DNA from: Schizochytrium sp. TIO01
Taxonomy: Eukaryota > Sar > Bigyra > Thraustochytrida > Thraustochytriidae
Length of the DNA: 64,000 nt
Assembly: GCA_004764695.1 (NCBI GenBank)
Contig: SMSO01000031.1
Coordinates: 4,635,048-4,699,047, forward strand
Direction of reading: 5' to 3'
Numbering within the stretch: the stretch's first letter is position 1; each line of letters begins with the position of its first letter. Positions 20,301 through 29,689 of this stretch are shown here, in pieces. The translations under genes and the position numbers were made by a program. Under the pieces are notes generated by a model. That model made no database searches and was not told the DNA's origin. It worked only from the letters and a program-made list of their open reading frames with translations.

Positions 20301-22524
20301 TAGTCCTCCAATAGCCCTGGAGTGGAAGAATGGTTGAGTTATCTCCATACCCACAAAATGCACCTGCTGGACAGGGAGTGCATGACGTTTTAGTTGCATC
20401 AGTCCAGTAGAATTCAGGTTTACAGACGCATTCATAGTCTACTACGGTGTAATCATTTCCACAAGGCACACAGTTTCTTGAAGGAGATGATTGGTCTACA
20501 ATGTAGTTATCTTGGCAGGCGTCACAAGCCGTTTGGTCTGCATTCGGTTGGTGTCCAAGAGGACAATATTTACACTTAGATGAACCCGTTTCATCTTGAT
20601 ACGTCCCTTGATCACATGTGCTGCAGAAGGGTGAGACTGTAAGCATTGACTCATCTCGATGCTGTCCTGCTGGGCATACCTCACATACTTGGGATTCTGT
20701 GGTTTTACCATAGCCGGCACTACAAACACATGTGTAACCAGAAACAGGGTGAGGTTCAGAATTCGCAGTAGCACGGCAATCTCTTGCAAGCACATCAAGT
20801 GTCAATGGGGAACCTTGAATATGTGTCGAATTCCCTCCCATAGTAATCGAAACATAGTAGGTACCCTTTTGCCGTATATCTAGATCACCGACAAATGTAT
20901 TGTCAATAGGATTTCTAGCAATTGAGAGAGTTCCTGAAGAAGTCGAATTAGCAGTCAGACCGTACCAAGTAACTAAAAAGTACTCTTCCACATCATCTGC
21001 AAACTGATTCGAATCAATTCCAAACCTATCTCGTGGAACAATTGTAATTGAACTATAAGGAAGGTAAATTTGATTCGTTGTGCCTTCTGTCAAGCGTCGC
21101 CGTGCATCACCTGTAACTTCAGAGGACTCAGAAACCATACTTGTCGTCTGCCATTCATAGATAGTATTGGATGCATCAACATCACCAGGAAGAACTTCTA
21201 ATTTAATGGATGAAGTAACACTGAAAACACCATCACTTTCGGCTTGTTTGAACTTTATAATAGCTGTGTATGATCCTGGTTCAATAGAAGATCCATTTAT
21301 GGTAGCCACTATTTCTTCTTTATTGACGCCATCTGTGCTAATGACTTCACCATCATTAGTGCACTCAAAACTTTGTGTTAAAGATCCTGACAAAGGGTTC
21401 AGGCTAAGCCACCCAGTCTCTGTGCCAGAATTGTAAACAATCTCTGCCTCCCAGTCTATTGTTTTCACCTGCATGTTGTATAGTGCAAGTGTTTGTCGAC
21501 TGATTGATCCAATTTTCATCGACCAGGTGTTCTCAGCTGGAAGTATTGAAAGGCTTGGCTCACTCACTTCCACCGTCAAATTCAGTGCTAAAGTTTGGCT
21601 CGTAATCGCTGGAGTGTCCATAACTTGCGATGCAAGCATGTTAATTATCTCTGATGCAACCTCAATACCTGTGGTGGCAAAATTTGCGGTTTCATTCAAA
21701 TCTTCAGAAGGAATCATCGAAGACTTTACCAAGACATAAACATCAAGAGATCCCTGTGCTGGGGCTATCAATGCCAGCTGTGATTCGTCGGTCACCTCCG
21801 TTCCTTTTGTGTTATCAAAGAGAACCGCCCAGGTGGGAAGCTCAATATCATGAATATGTATAGGAAGATTTCCTGAATTTAAGACAGTGAATTTCGAGAC
21901 TGAAGATGCGGGTAAAATCATCTGTAGGGTAGTAAGTGAAGATTCCAGTGATGCTTGTCCACATGCATCTTGGCTATCACGAACAGTCTTTTCAGCGAAG
22001 TTTGTATCTTCCTGATTGTCGATAATTACAGTTTGAGGAAGAGTCCCATCAGAATTAAACTTATCAAGTACACTCTTGCGATATGTGCAGCTACTAGATG
22101 ATCTAGAGTATCGAATGCCATTCTGGCAATAAAAATCTGCTCCACCGCATGCATTACATGCAGTCCAACTATTCCCGGAGGTTTTGTACATTCCGTTTGG
22201 GCAGACAACACATGAAAGGCCCGAACTATCCATACAAGTTCCAGCTTCCATATGGTTTAGCCAATCTTCATTGTAATATCCATCAGTGCAGCTTGAAGTG
22301 CATGCGGTTGGCGAAGGCGTAGGCCTTGCTGTTGGTTCTTTGGTTGGTTCGGGAGTGCCCAATATGGTGGGAAGGATCAGGGCCTCAGAAATCGAGACAA
22401 AACCTGGCAATATGATAGTCAGGAGAAGGATATTTATTGCATGAAATAGTACACGATGTTGAGAAATACATTTGAAATGCATTTTTCGTTGTCGGCTGTG
22501 TCTCTGTTTTAGCAGTTTCGACAT
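17311..22524 (-). CDS. giant cysteine-rich multi-pass receptor-like protein
   Basis: 1737 aa in one uninterrupted frame from an ATG. A hydrophobic signal/anchor (about 25-49) is followed by a Pro/Thr spacer, a Cys-rich block (75-147), a long beta-rich ectodomain (150-450) with many N-glycosylation sites, and a filamin-type immunoglobulin repeat (about 485-580, ending H-I-Q-G-S-P-L-T-L-D-V). Next are GCC2/GCC3 (ephrin-receptor-like) cysteine repeats (about 597-730) and another Cys block (855-886). About nine or ten membrane helices lie between 885 and 1370, interrupted by a cytosolic coiled coil (about 1195-1240) and containing the recurrent Y-R-K-E-C-F-F-W-E block. The Ser-rich, acidic C-tail has a helical A/R-rich stretch near 1600-1640. 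Such architectures are common in oomycetes and other stramenopiles and are usually annotated only by ephrin-type-receptor-like repeats. Ligand and role unknown; a channel or a receptor are both possible. Confidence 0.8.
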   Translation of the reverse strand: MSKLLKQRHSRQRKMHFKCISQHRVLFHAINILLLTIILPGFVSISEALILPTILGTPEPTKEPTARPTPSPTACTSSCTDGYYNEDWLNHMEAGTCMDSSGLSCVVCPNGMYKTSGNSWTACNACGGADFYCQNGIRYSRSSSSCTYRKSVLDKFNSDGTLPQTVIIDNQEDTNFAEKTVRDSQDACGQASLESSLTTLQMILPASSVSKFTVLNSGNLPIHIHDIELPTWAVLFDNTKGTEVTDESQLALIAPAQGSLDVYVLVKSSMIPSEDLNETANFATTGIEVASEIINMLASQVMDTPAITSQTLALNLTVEVSEPSLSILPAENTWSMKIGSISRQTLALYNMQVKTIDWEAEIVYNSGTETGWLSLNPLSGSLTQSFECTNDGEVISTDGVNKEEIVATINGSSIEPGSYTAIIKFKQAESDGVFSVTSSIKLEVLPGDVDASNTIYEWQTTSMVSESSEVTGDARRRLTEGTTNQIYLPYSSITIVPRDRFGIDSNQFADDVEEYFLVTWYGLTANSTSSGTLSIARNPIDNTFVGDLDIRQKGTYYVSITMGGNSTHIQGSPLTLDVLARDCRATANSEPHPVSGYTCVCSAGYGKTTESQVCEVCPAGQHRDESMLTVSPFCSTCDQGTYQDETGSSKCKYCPLGHQPNADQTACDACQDNYIVDQSSPSRNCVPCGNDYTVVDYECVCKPEFYWTDATKTSCTPCPAGAFCGYGDNSTILPLQGYWRTNWDVLNFEACLITEACLGVTSEDEYILRIPEAWAKFIANPNNETRVSGSTSSSSSSSSTRLRRQRILEGDARFLQTTTTNAKQEDYITRELYNTSSDDEAEGDDLILPPVQQMNGCAEGLTGPLCNECAPGYYPLSTETACGTCDSFVSTLVFLLLSMVFGFAAVGYLIVRTIRARGAPRRREVMVLKIVLSHLQIIAMARRFPLEWPPAMISMFKIFDVLSSAGSSALSTHCLLSPTATNQSNPSTPFPLVTDSSNATDWGVENDYGVSEWAFLAESLTYALIPIILAAIFALWWTFIVPLYRDTSEDPLTPKEKSTVSIVVLLLVLQPFLTRAGFQFFSCSDDIDGRSFLEAQFTIQCWVGTHQQWVVLGALMLTIYAAGIPLYATFILYCVVRKRGRNFVQNLVVDAGKNSPRVLCKKQSLISAKSASSNKSGSASHLPIQRKSADKYDVNLQKFIDEQLQETRRQEQDEEDRARELELEQLRYRREREEIDSLEKWRPVYGFIYSGYRKECFFWEIIIMIRKACFATISVIFRPVGVDIQTYMGLLVLVVSITLHIQYRPYSAVSNLHIVETLSLGICFVTLMGGMLIFSPNTMLLFKQICTVLIIALNVFFLLFVAYSIRESLKESAVKLYERSRSVILYRSSRKSRDSQPSSSRKKRFRWTPSQNSHEESHDIKRKNGSRKNFETRKTIDSTPSLIEQDSLRGLVLMSEIALNDLEEGEECQPCDAKADHASANFSRHMQSLGETGKAISIELEGSKQKTKCLQTSLPYKKETRSRNTFSDTEYSASDGEDYTDDDEDDILAEYQGDRRQRRETAIDELEVTPEVEHCMGLSYRLQREAERHQRQGNYEVAARTALLAARTALEALLTDAGSGGKPSRPASLASARPRPISTSSRPTIMSSNSSRPASLSSTTSAIVGTLMRNLPTYSRNSSDPSFGATRREVDNLEALARSPPEKHDEVDESEMVMEVSEEDLPPRLHVTSSSHAVANM

Positions 22525-23511
22525 TGCATGCGATGCTTTATGACTTTATCCTTTCCCTAGAGTCGTTTGTTTCTCTATGTACTGCTTTAAAATACAAGAC
22601 AATGTGCACTATTATAAATTCTACATCAATAGCAGAGCTCGAGCCAAGAAAGTATGAGGACTTGAAGTCAATCGGTCAAATACTTTTGCAGGTTTGTCTT
22701 GCTTCGACCCTTTACAGGTATTCTTAAAGAATCTTTAAGAATTTGGATGGACTGTTTCTCCTTATCATTGATCTCTAGCGAAGCCAGAAAGTGATGCTAC
22801 TATACCATTTAATGCGTTTCTTAACCTTCCAAACAGGCTTTTCAAATAAGAGCAACATAAACATACATAGAGTGCTCATGAGAGGTTCATGTTAAGTTTT
22901 CATAAACTTTTATTGTTAATTAAACATATAGTGAAAACTATAGAACTATTGGGCCTGATGAGGCGGACATTCTTGGGGAGCACATCATTTTGTGAATAAG
23001 GATAACTGGCTGGTTGGTCCATGGATCCTTATACCGTACACATATCTGGATCGTAAAAAATCGTAGCATTGCTCGACTTTTCCAAAGTCGCCCATGTATG
23101 TCACACCACACGGAAAAAGTTGTTTCAAAATGTAAAATGTAAAATGTAAAATTAAAAAAAAAAAAAACGAAAACGAAAACCCTGAGGTCAAAACGATAGT
23201 TTTCACACCATAACGAGGTACCCACTGGACCTGCGTAGTCTATATTCTCAAGCTCAACAGGCTTTTAAAATCAACGCACCGAGAGTTGTCCCGAGAATCC
23301 ATGCCTTTTACTTCCGTAACTTGTTCTGGGAGTCGGCAAGCCCGATGTGGTGGTGCCTAGTATCTGGCCAAGGCAAGTGGATAGCTTTTATAGTAGAACG
23401 GCTCTTTTGGAGACTAGGTGGTTCAAGTGAAATTGACAGAAACCGAGTAGGTGACAAAAACTTGGTGACTGGGATAAGGAGTACAATGAGAGCACTAGAT
23501 CACTACAGATT
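22525..23511. other. intergenic region, A-rich tract inside
   Basis: 5' flank of the giant gene and 3' flank of the MSS51-C-like gene. At 23127-23180 there are three AAAATGT units running into a poly-A stretch and then AAACG repeats. The 95-codon minus frame there is a low-complexity shadow (FVFVFFFF). No gene called. Confidence 0.45.
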
Positions 23512-25290
23512 TTAGTCAAGACCCCAGAGTGTCTCCGACAAGGGGTCTTCTGAACGGCTTTTGCTGTTTTTAAAGCATGCGACACCAACATTGGGCTGAG
23601 GTAAGCTATTGTCTACTATCGCATGTTCTTTGGTATTTAAATGGCCTGCTTCCAGAGCTGCTTTGATTAAAAAACTCTGCTTTTGTTGATCCAGAATGTC
23701 CCCAATGGTGATGTCCGTCGTCGTTGCCGTAGTAGCAGCGTCAACTTCAAAACTAGCCATTGAGTTCTCAAATCCACTACAGCTCTGGAGATACTGAATC
23801 TCGTCTTTCATAGGAATTCCCTTGTCTCTTCAAGTCGTTTACATCTTCGAACTGATTTGACGTAATGTCTGTGTTCTGCACTGATTTCACCTTTACTTGA
23901 AGGGATTGAACAGATACCATCTCGATTTTGTTTAAGTGGACATCAGTGTGCGGATTAAAAGGTGTAACATCCCCATGGAAACGCTCACAAAGCTGTCTGC
24001 ACACATGCAGACGTGAAGTGCTTATGTGCTCAGGATGCAAACCTGGTACCATTCCGCAAAATGCATAGTAAAAGGAGTTTCCGCAAGACCAAGAACTTGA
24101 CTCGGGATGAGAGGGGTCTGCGCATGCCGTCATAGCCATATCTGTACTTCATTTCTAAAGGTCAGTCAAACTTGGCACCACGAATAAGGATGTTTTGAAA
24201 CTAAGATTTGCCAAACTTTGGGGTCAAGCCAACCTAAGCCAAAGATCAAACAAATTTAGGAAGTAAACTTACAGAATGGGTTGCGCGCGGGTGCTAGCAA
24301 AAAAGATACTTTGAGGAGGCTGCGGAGAATCAATAGCTCTCCACGGACGTCTGAAAAATCATTTGCTTGAGTAAATATACAAGGAAGTCTGGTGTCACGG
24401 ATATACTCAAGATCTGAAAACCAGCTTTCGAGCAAGCCTGGTGCACCAGAACCAAACCCAGGATTGAAACCAATAAGTAGTGTGGCAGATTTTGCGAAAG
24501 GGAGTTGACGCACTAGTTCTGGTTTTGTGTTCATAAGAAAGTCTTTTATTCCTCCTTGCCAGCAATTTTGTAGTTGTGTATGTTTGTTCTTGCCTTTATG
24601 TTGATTTCTTGAAGGTTTCTCTGCAGTATCATTCTTTTGAAACGGGCCCTCAAGTTCTGGACCGACAAACCATAGTCTACATGTTTTCCCGTATCCATGA
24701 AAATGACGCTGAATTTCTCCCCAGTATGAAGTTTCGCGCAGCAACCTGACTTCTGCTTTGTAGGTAGCTCCCATGATAATTAGGTCAATCTCTTCAACGT
24801 TGTGCCACAGAGGCCGAAGCTTTTCTAGTGCGAAGATTGCTGTCAACGGATAGGAAAGCCCATCAATCAAAGAAAGATCTTTCCTCGCCTTTGCAACTGC
24901 GCTGATATGCCCACATCTCTTCGCGAGAAACCCGGACCAGCCTTCCTGCACATTAGCAAGTTTCTCGTCTTTGTTTTGCCTGTCGTCCTCACTGGCATCT
25001 TTCGAAGCGCTGACATCATAACAAGAAGACTTCCGAACAACCTCTAACGAAGCGAGAGAGGGAAGAACTTTACTCTTAGACCAGCGAAAGGTTCCAACAC
25101 ACGCGTCGGCGTCTATCTCTGAGTCCAAAGCAAGCATGGTTGTTTTTTTAAAGTCTGCTTCTTCTGAAAAGTCTTCATGATCATCCGTCCGTTGAAACTG
25201 ATTAAGCCCCCTATGGGTTGCTAGCTTGAAGGTAATAATAAGAGGGCTAAGAGGGCTCGTGGTCATTGATGACCACCTCGTTTCTCTCAT
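23512..25290 (-). CDS. spliced protein with MSS51-like C-terminal domain
   Basis: Exon 1 (25290-24273) starts at an ATG and ends one base into a codon at a GTAAGT donor. Intron 1 (24272-24142, 131 bases) has a CTGAC branch-like site and a TACAG acceptor, and the phase fits exon 2 exactly. In exon 1 the block from about residue 165 to the junction matches the C-terminal domain of mitochondrial splicing suppressor 51-like proteins: Y-P-L-T-A, I-D-L-I-I-M-G-A, Y-W-G-E-I, L-W-F-V-G-P-E, I-G-F-N-P-G-F-G-S-G, W-F-S-D-L, C-I-F-T-Q-A-N-D and finally R-N-P-F. Exon 2 completes the domain (F-Y-Y-A-F-C-G). Without further splicing the frame stops at 23777. A 58-base GT-AG intron (23842-23785), phase 0 on both sides, would join a third, coding-looking segment to 23512, giving 529 aa. 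That third exon is tentative. There is no MYND zinc finger, so a mitochondrial role is not implied. Confidence 0.6.
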
Positions 25291-25480
25291 TAGTATTATC
25301 TTGTTGTAGAATTGTAAATTTTAATCTGAGAGCGCATCATTGTCAACTTAGCTGAGCTCTACTAGATTTCTTTCTCTTCTAGATCGGTCCTCGTAAACTA
25401 CTTATGTTTCTACTTATAAATTAAGTGTCTAGAACGTGCTGGGAACAAATGGGAAGAATAGAATATTTCTTGTTTTGAAT

Positions 25481-26257
25481 TTATACATTTGCGATGATTT
25501 CTTCATCATCATCATATTCATAATCACTTTCCTCATCGTCATACACGCCTGCAAATGTATCATGGTTCTCAACCTCCCTGCCAGAAAACCCTTCATTTGC
25601 AATATCGTATGGACTCTCTTGCCATGTTGAGGAAGTAGTGTCTCGAAGTTGATCATCTTCAGGCAGGTACGCTGTCGAGGAATCAAATTGATCTTCGTCT
25701 TGCATACGTGAAGAGTAAGTCATTTCTGGAATGTCTTCGCCTTCTAAATCATCGCAAGCTGGTCGAGGTAACTGAAACGGAGCTGGGCCACGCTTGGGTA
25801 CACTAAGGTCACTAAAGTTGATCTCACGCAGGTCCATATTGTCTGTTGGAAACTCGTACTCAGATCCTACAAGCGTACGCATACTTGGCTTAGGCCTGTC
25901 ATGCACATATGGAAACCCATCTCTCCTTTTGATCAGAAGATCTTGCTGCCGGCCAGTTTCCCTCCTGTGTGCCTCAATATCGTCCCAGATTGTTTCAAGA
26001 CTCTGCTGTGTCTTAGCAATGTTGTGGGCTTGAGCTTGAATCTCCGTAGAAACTGCTTCGGCACAGAGTCTCACATGTTCTGCCAGGGCTCGGAGTGTTT
26101 CTACTGCATAATGCTGTAGTTCTTTTGTCACGGCTGCATCTTTGCCTTCCCGACGCCCTTTTGTGGCTTCAGCTCCGTATTGTGCTACATCTTCTGCATG
26201 GGCTCCAAGGCCTCGCAGGTCTTCGAGTGCACCAAGCAAAGTCTCCGTCTGGCTCAT
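25481..26257 (-). CDS. Abi (Abl-interactor)-like SCAR/WAVE complex subunit
   Basis: 258 aa from ATG. The first 110 residues are helical and follow the Abi pattern. A run equivalent to the Abi four-helix region (Y-A-V-E-T-L-R-A-L-A-E-H-V) leads to Q-A-H-N-I-A-K-T-Q-Q-S-L-E-T-I-W-D-D-I-E-A-H-R-R-E-T-G, which resembles the HHR/Snare-like block ending H-x-E-x-V-A-R-R-E-I-G in Abi proteins. A basic linker follows (L-I-K-R-R-D-G). The rest is acidic, disordered and Pro/Asp-rich, and I see no SH3 domain, as in Dictyostelium and plant relatives. Abi holds WAVE in the complex that activates Arp2/3 at the leading edge. The match is by pattern of charges and helices rather than strong identity. It could instead be another coiled-coil protein. 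Confidence 0.5.
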   Translation of the reverse strand: MSQTETLLGALEDLRGLGAHAEDVAQYGAEATKGRREGKDAAVTKELQHYAVETLRALAEHVRLCAEAVSTEIQAQAHNIAKTQQSLETIWDDIEAHRRETGRQQDLLIKRRDGFPYVHDRPKPSMRTLVGSEYEFPTDNMDLREINFSDLSVPKRGPAPFQLPRPACDDLEGEDIPEMTYSSRMQDEDQFDSSTAYLPEDDQLRDTTSSTWQESPYDIANEGFSGREVENHDTFAGVYDDEESDYEYDDDEEIIANV

Positions 26258-27097
26258 GAGGCAGAAAGGTCCTTACTGCTAACACGCTTCCCAGTTTGTC
26301 TTTGTTGCCCATCGTCTAAAATTGTAGCATCTCTCTCACCGTTCCTTAGAGTGAAGCAACTATATGTCCCATACTGTTTTTACTCCTATGGTTGATGTTA
26401 AATGGATGATAATAAGAACTCACAAAATGACCGACAAGCTGATCTTGTTTTCTCTAATCCCCAAATCGTTACAGAAAGAATCATTTGTCTTAGGTATGCT
26501 GATTCAAGACTAATTCGTCACTAATAAAAGGGGAATAGCAAATATATGATGAATAATCAGTCTGAGGTAGTGACAGTTATCATCCATACCATATTGTCTT
26601 CTCGAGATTTGCAAATAGATATATAATTTCTTGAATGTATTGATTCCTTATCATTAACAAACAAAAGTTGTATTCAATCAAATCCTTAATTTAAGCCCAT
26701 CGCCTCCGTATTTCGCGCCAGCAGAATGAAGCCTTTTCTCAACTCACTCGCAGGAGATAGCTAGGCACTGTCCTTCACAGCCAACCCATATCAAACGAAT
26801 CTCGAGAAAACTTTGAGAGATTAAAATCAGCAGAGATGTACCCTTCTATCCTAAACCATAGGCTGATTCTATACTCCAGAAGAAAGAAAGAAAGATAAAA
26901 GCAAATTTTGGAGTAAAGTAGAGCAAAGCTAAGCGAAGAAAGCCAAACAAACATCCCACCGCATTGCACATCTGCAGGCGGACGGCAACCACTTCTGCGC
27001 ATCCATACACGTCTCTGATTTGGTTACTTCTGAGACTGCGGAAGCGCGGAGCAAAGTTGCACGAGGGCGACGAAAATAGCGGAGAAGAGAACAGAGA
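26258..27097. other. divergent promoter region
   Basis: Head-to-head space between the Abi-like gene and the Iwr1-like gene. It is AT-rich, turning GC-rich in the last 150 bases before the plus-strand ATG. Minus frames at 26775-27342 are antisense to the leader and N-terminus of the Iwr1 gene and look like shadows. Confidence 0.4.
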
Positions 27098-28414
27098 ATG
27101 GCCTCCGCTAGCCCACCTGTGGCGCCCATGGTGGCAGCAGCAACTGGCGCCGGAGTTTCTACTAAAAACAATGGCAGGTACGGGGGCGTGGTGGTTCGCG
27201 TGAAGAGGAAGCGGGACCATTTAGAGGCTGCTCCTGCGAGGATCCTGCTTCCGCAGAAACGCGTGCGTGCTGAGGAGGGTTTATCCAGCGCTCTTGAGGG
27301 CCTCAAAGTTGGCCAATCCAAAGATGCACAAGAATTGCCCAAATCTGTTGAGGTAAGCTCTCAGATTTCTGCTCATGCGGCAGGCGCTACAGGCGTTGTT
27401 CAAATTGCTGAAAACCAACCAGGTCCTACGAGCACTGGCACTCCTGGCGCTGCTGTAAATGTGGTAAGAAATAATGCTACGCATGGCAGTGTTTTAGATA
27501 GTGCGAATGTCTTGGAAAACCAAAGCCAGAAGTCATTAGATGAGCTGTCTACAACAGGTGTGGGACCGCCGAGTAGAGGCACGAAGAGAGCCTTCGTGTG
27601 TGAGCTTGTGTCGGATGGCACAACGACATCAAATCGTGCGGACCATAAACGTTTCAAATATGTGGACTTAGAGCTGAATGAAAAGGGCTTGCGACCTCGC
27701 GAAGTGCGCCAGCGTAAAAATGATGATGAGCTCGATTTCTACCTTTGGCACGCCATGAGCTGTGGTGACTTAGGGCTAGTAAATAGTGTGATTGATGATG
27801 CTTCAAGAGATATTAATTTTCAAAGAGCTGCAGATGGCATCAATGCTCTGATGGTCGCCTGTCTGTATGCTGACGCAGAAAATGTGGCAAGGTATCTTGC
27901 TTTGGGTGCAGACCCGACGCTCCTAGACAATAACGGTCACGATGCTGCATTTTTTTTGAACGAGAGCGCAGAAGCCAACCGCCAACCTGCTCTTAAAGAA
28001 GAACTCTTTCGTATGCTCGGTGAAACTGAATATGTTTATGACACCTACGTGGTGCGCGAGGAAGTCGAGTTTGATGGTGCATCCACATCCGAGTCTACTC
28101 AAAGCACCGAGGTATGGCGTGATAGTGGAATTTTCAATAGCTGGGGGGATTCGTTCACTATTGCTGATCAAGGCGTTGACATGATTGGAATTCTCGATTC
28201 TAGTCAAGCACTTCTTAACAAGATCCAAGACAATGACAGCGTTGGTGCCGAACTTACATTCTCTCCTGAAGGGTCAGAAGTTAATGAATCGGATCTTGAT
28301 GACTCCGATAACGAAAACTACCGCTTCAATGACTATCCTGAGGATGAGGACGAAATGCAGAATTTTGCCTCTGACGATGATGAATATGGAGATTATTATG
28401 ATGATAACGCATAG
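27098..28414 (+). CDS. Iwr1/SLC7A6OS-like protein with embedded ankyrin repeats
   Basis: 438 aa from ATG. Iwr1 binds assembled RNA polymerase II and carries its nuclear import signal. The N-terminus has the family hallmark V-V-R-V-K-R-K-R (about 31-38) followed by P-A-R-I-L-L and a second basic cluster. Much further on are E-Y-V-Y-D-T-Y-V-V (about 306-314) and the C-terminal acidic signature D-N-E-N-Y-R-F-N-D-Y-P-E-D-E-D (about 400-414), exactly the kind of block that defines the Iwr1 domain. Between them, about residues 205-285, lie two ankyrin-like repeats (L-W-H-A-M-S-C-G-D-L, then G-I-N-A-L-M-V-A-C-L-Y-A-D and Y-L-A-L-G-A-D-P-T-L-L-D-N-N-G). Ankyrin repeats are not part of yeast Iwr1 or human SLC7A6OS as I know them, so this looks like a lineage fusion. 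The nuclear transport role is inferred from the Iwr1 parts. Confidence 0.72.
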   Translation: MASASPPVAPMVAAATGAGVSTKNNGRYGGVVVRVKRKRDHLEAAPARILLPQKRVRAEEGLSSALEGLKVGQSKDAQELPKSVEVSSQISAHAAGATGVVQIAENQPGPTSTGTPGAAVNVVRNNATHGSVLDSANVLENQSQKSLDELSTTGVGPPSRGTKRAFVCELVSDGTTTSNRADHKRFKYVDLELNEKGLRPREVRQRKNDDELDFYLWHAMSCGDLGLVNSVIDDASRDINFQRAADGINALMVACLYADAENVARYLALGADPTLLDNNGHDAAFFLNESAEANRQPALKEELFRMLGETEYVYDTYVVREEVEFDGASTSESTQSTEVWRDSGIFNSWGDSFTIADQGVDMIGILDSSQALLNKIQDNDSVGAELTFSPEGSEVNESDLDDSDNENYRFNDYPEDEDEMQNFASDDDEYGDYYDDNA

Positions 28415-28655
28415 TATTTTGTCTTTCGCTTTCTGACAAAGATTCAGAAATTACCTCTATATATACATTTGCTCATACAATTTTCCTTTCTATTCTGCTA
28501 CATTCATCCTTTCTTTTACCTCGTTCTATCCTGACAGCACCTCCCAGGGGTTCTGCATTTGCTTCGTCCTCCGATGTTCGTCTCTTTACTAAAATATAAT
28601 AGGTATTACCCACAAGTTTTTCGTTTTCCCCAAAAGTTAGTAGCATATAGTCGGA

Positions 28656-28729
28656 TTAGATAATTGTTCTGTAGAGGTGTTTGTCCCTCAAAGACCAGCA
28701 GTGAAGCGCTAAGTATGCGCACTTCAGAT
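28656..28729. repeat. dispersed repeat R1, copy A
   Basis: About 73 bases that share a clear, gapped similarity with 43260-43330. Both begin TTAGATAATTG, continue TGTAGAG, AAGACC-GCA, GAAGCGCT-AG, ATGCGCA and end TTCAGA. The copy lies about 95 bases upstream of the IS607-type relic. Neither copy is coding. Confidence 0.7.
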
Positions 28730-28823
28730 AACTTGAACTTGAAGTTCAACCAATTACTATTATTCTCTATTTTGAAAAAAGGCTTACTTGTAGTACTAGG
28801 CCTAGATAGTAACTACTGCAGTC

Positions 28824-29467
28824 ATGAGGACGCTAGGTAAGAAAATGGCATGGCCAAGGAACCACCAAGCTCCAAACACTACAAGTGAAGCAGACCTTCA
28901 ATACAGGCCAGCAAAGAACCTTAAACAGAAGTTCAGCGTCTCAGCAAGTGCCCTTGGGCGCCCCGCGGAGGGAATCTCAAATACGCAAGTGACAATGTTA
29001 AGCGCACCTATGACTGGCCCCGAGCAACGCAGCACTGATCGTAATATGCTAGAGTGCCCTCTGCCAAGCAAAAAGAGGATCTCGAACGCCAGGTAGGTGA
29101 TCTCCAGCGTTTCAATCTAGACGCCTCCGCTGTCTACAAAGGCATCGGTAGCGAGGTCGATTTCAAAAGGCTGGGTTTACACGCCCTACTGGCAGCCTAT
29201 GACAGCGGCGGAGTCGGCCAGGTTGTGGTCATGCGCCGCGACCGACTTGCACGAATCGACGTCAACCCCCTTGAGCACCTTCTCGAAATAGAGAAATGTC
29301 AAACTCATGGTAAACGTCTAAGATGCATACGCCGGGGATTCCGGCACCCTCACCAAACCTCCTTGGCATCATCGCCGTCTTTGCGGCGTCGCATCAAGGA
29401 AAACGAGCAGCGCAAAATAGATGGCGACGACGCAAGGAGAAAGAAGAGAGCGCATGCGAAGGCATGA
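28824..29467 (+). pseudogene. tnpA: IS607-type serine recombinase (TnpA) relic
   Basis: Two frames are needed. The first (from 28824) carries a MerR-like helix-turn-helix trace: F-S-V-S-A-S-A-L-G-R-P-A-E-G, matching the usual VSxxTLRRWAxxG with the R-R-W core lost. The second frame opens just after a TAA at 29042 and reads Y-A-R-V-P-S-A-K-Q-K-E-D-L-E-R-Q, then Y-K-G-I-G-S, F-K-R, L-L-A-A and V-V-V-M-R-R-D-R-L-A-R-I, the catalytic-domain motifs of this family. The family normally has Y-x-R-V-S-S. The first serine, the expected nucleophile, is Pro here (29057-29059), so even the intact part would be dead. The tail after the L-E-H-L-L-E-I motif is out of register. Related to bacterial and viral IS607 TnpA. 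Confidence 0.75.
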
Positions 29468-29689
29468 AAAGCGACCAAGAAAGAGTATAATCAACTTCGT
29501 GCTAGAAATGTGGAGTCTATTTAACGAAAGACCAGCGCACTCAGCTCAAGAGGTAGTTTGGCATTACCAGATGAACTTACATACTGGGTTTGCCTCTCAC
29601 TAGGACTTATCCAATGGTAAAGACGAAACCGTGGCCCTACATCAAGATGCACATGCTAGGAAGGATCCTAAACAAAGAAAGTCCAAAGA

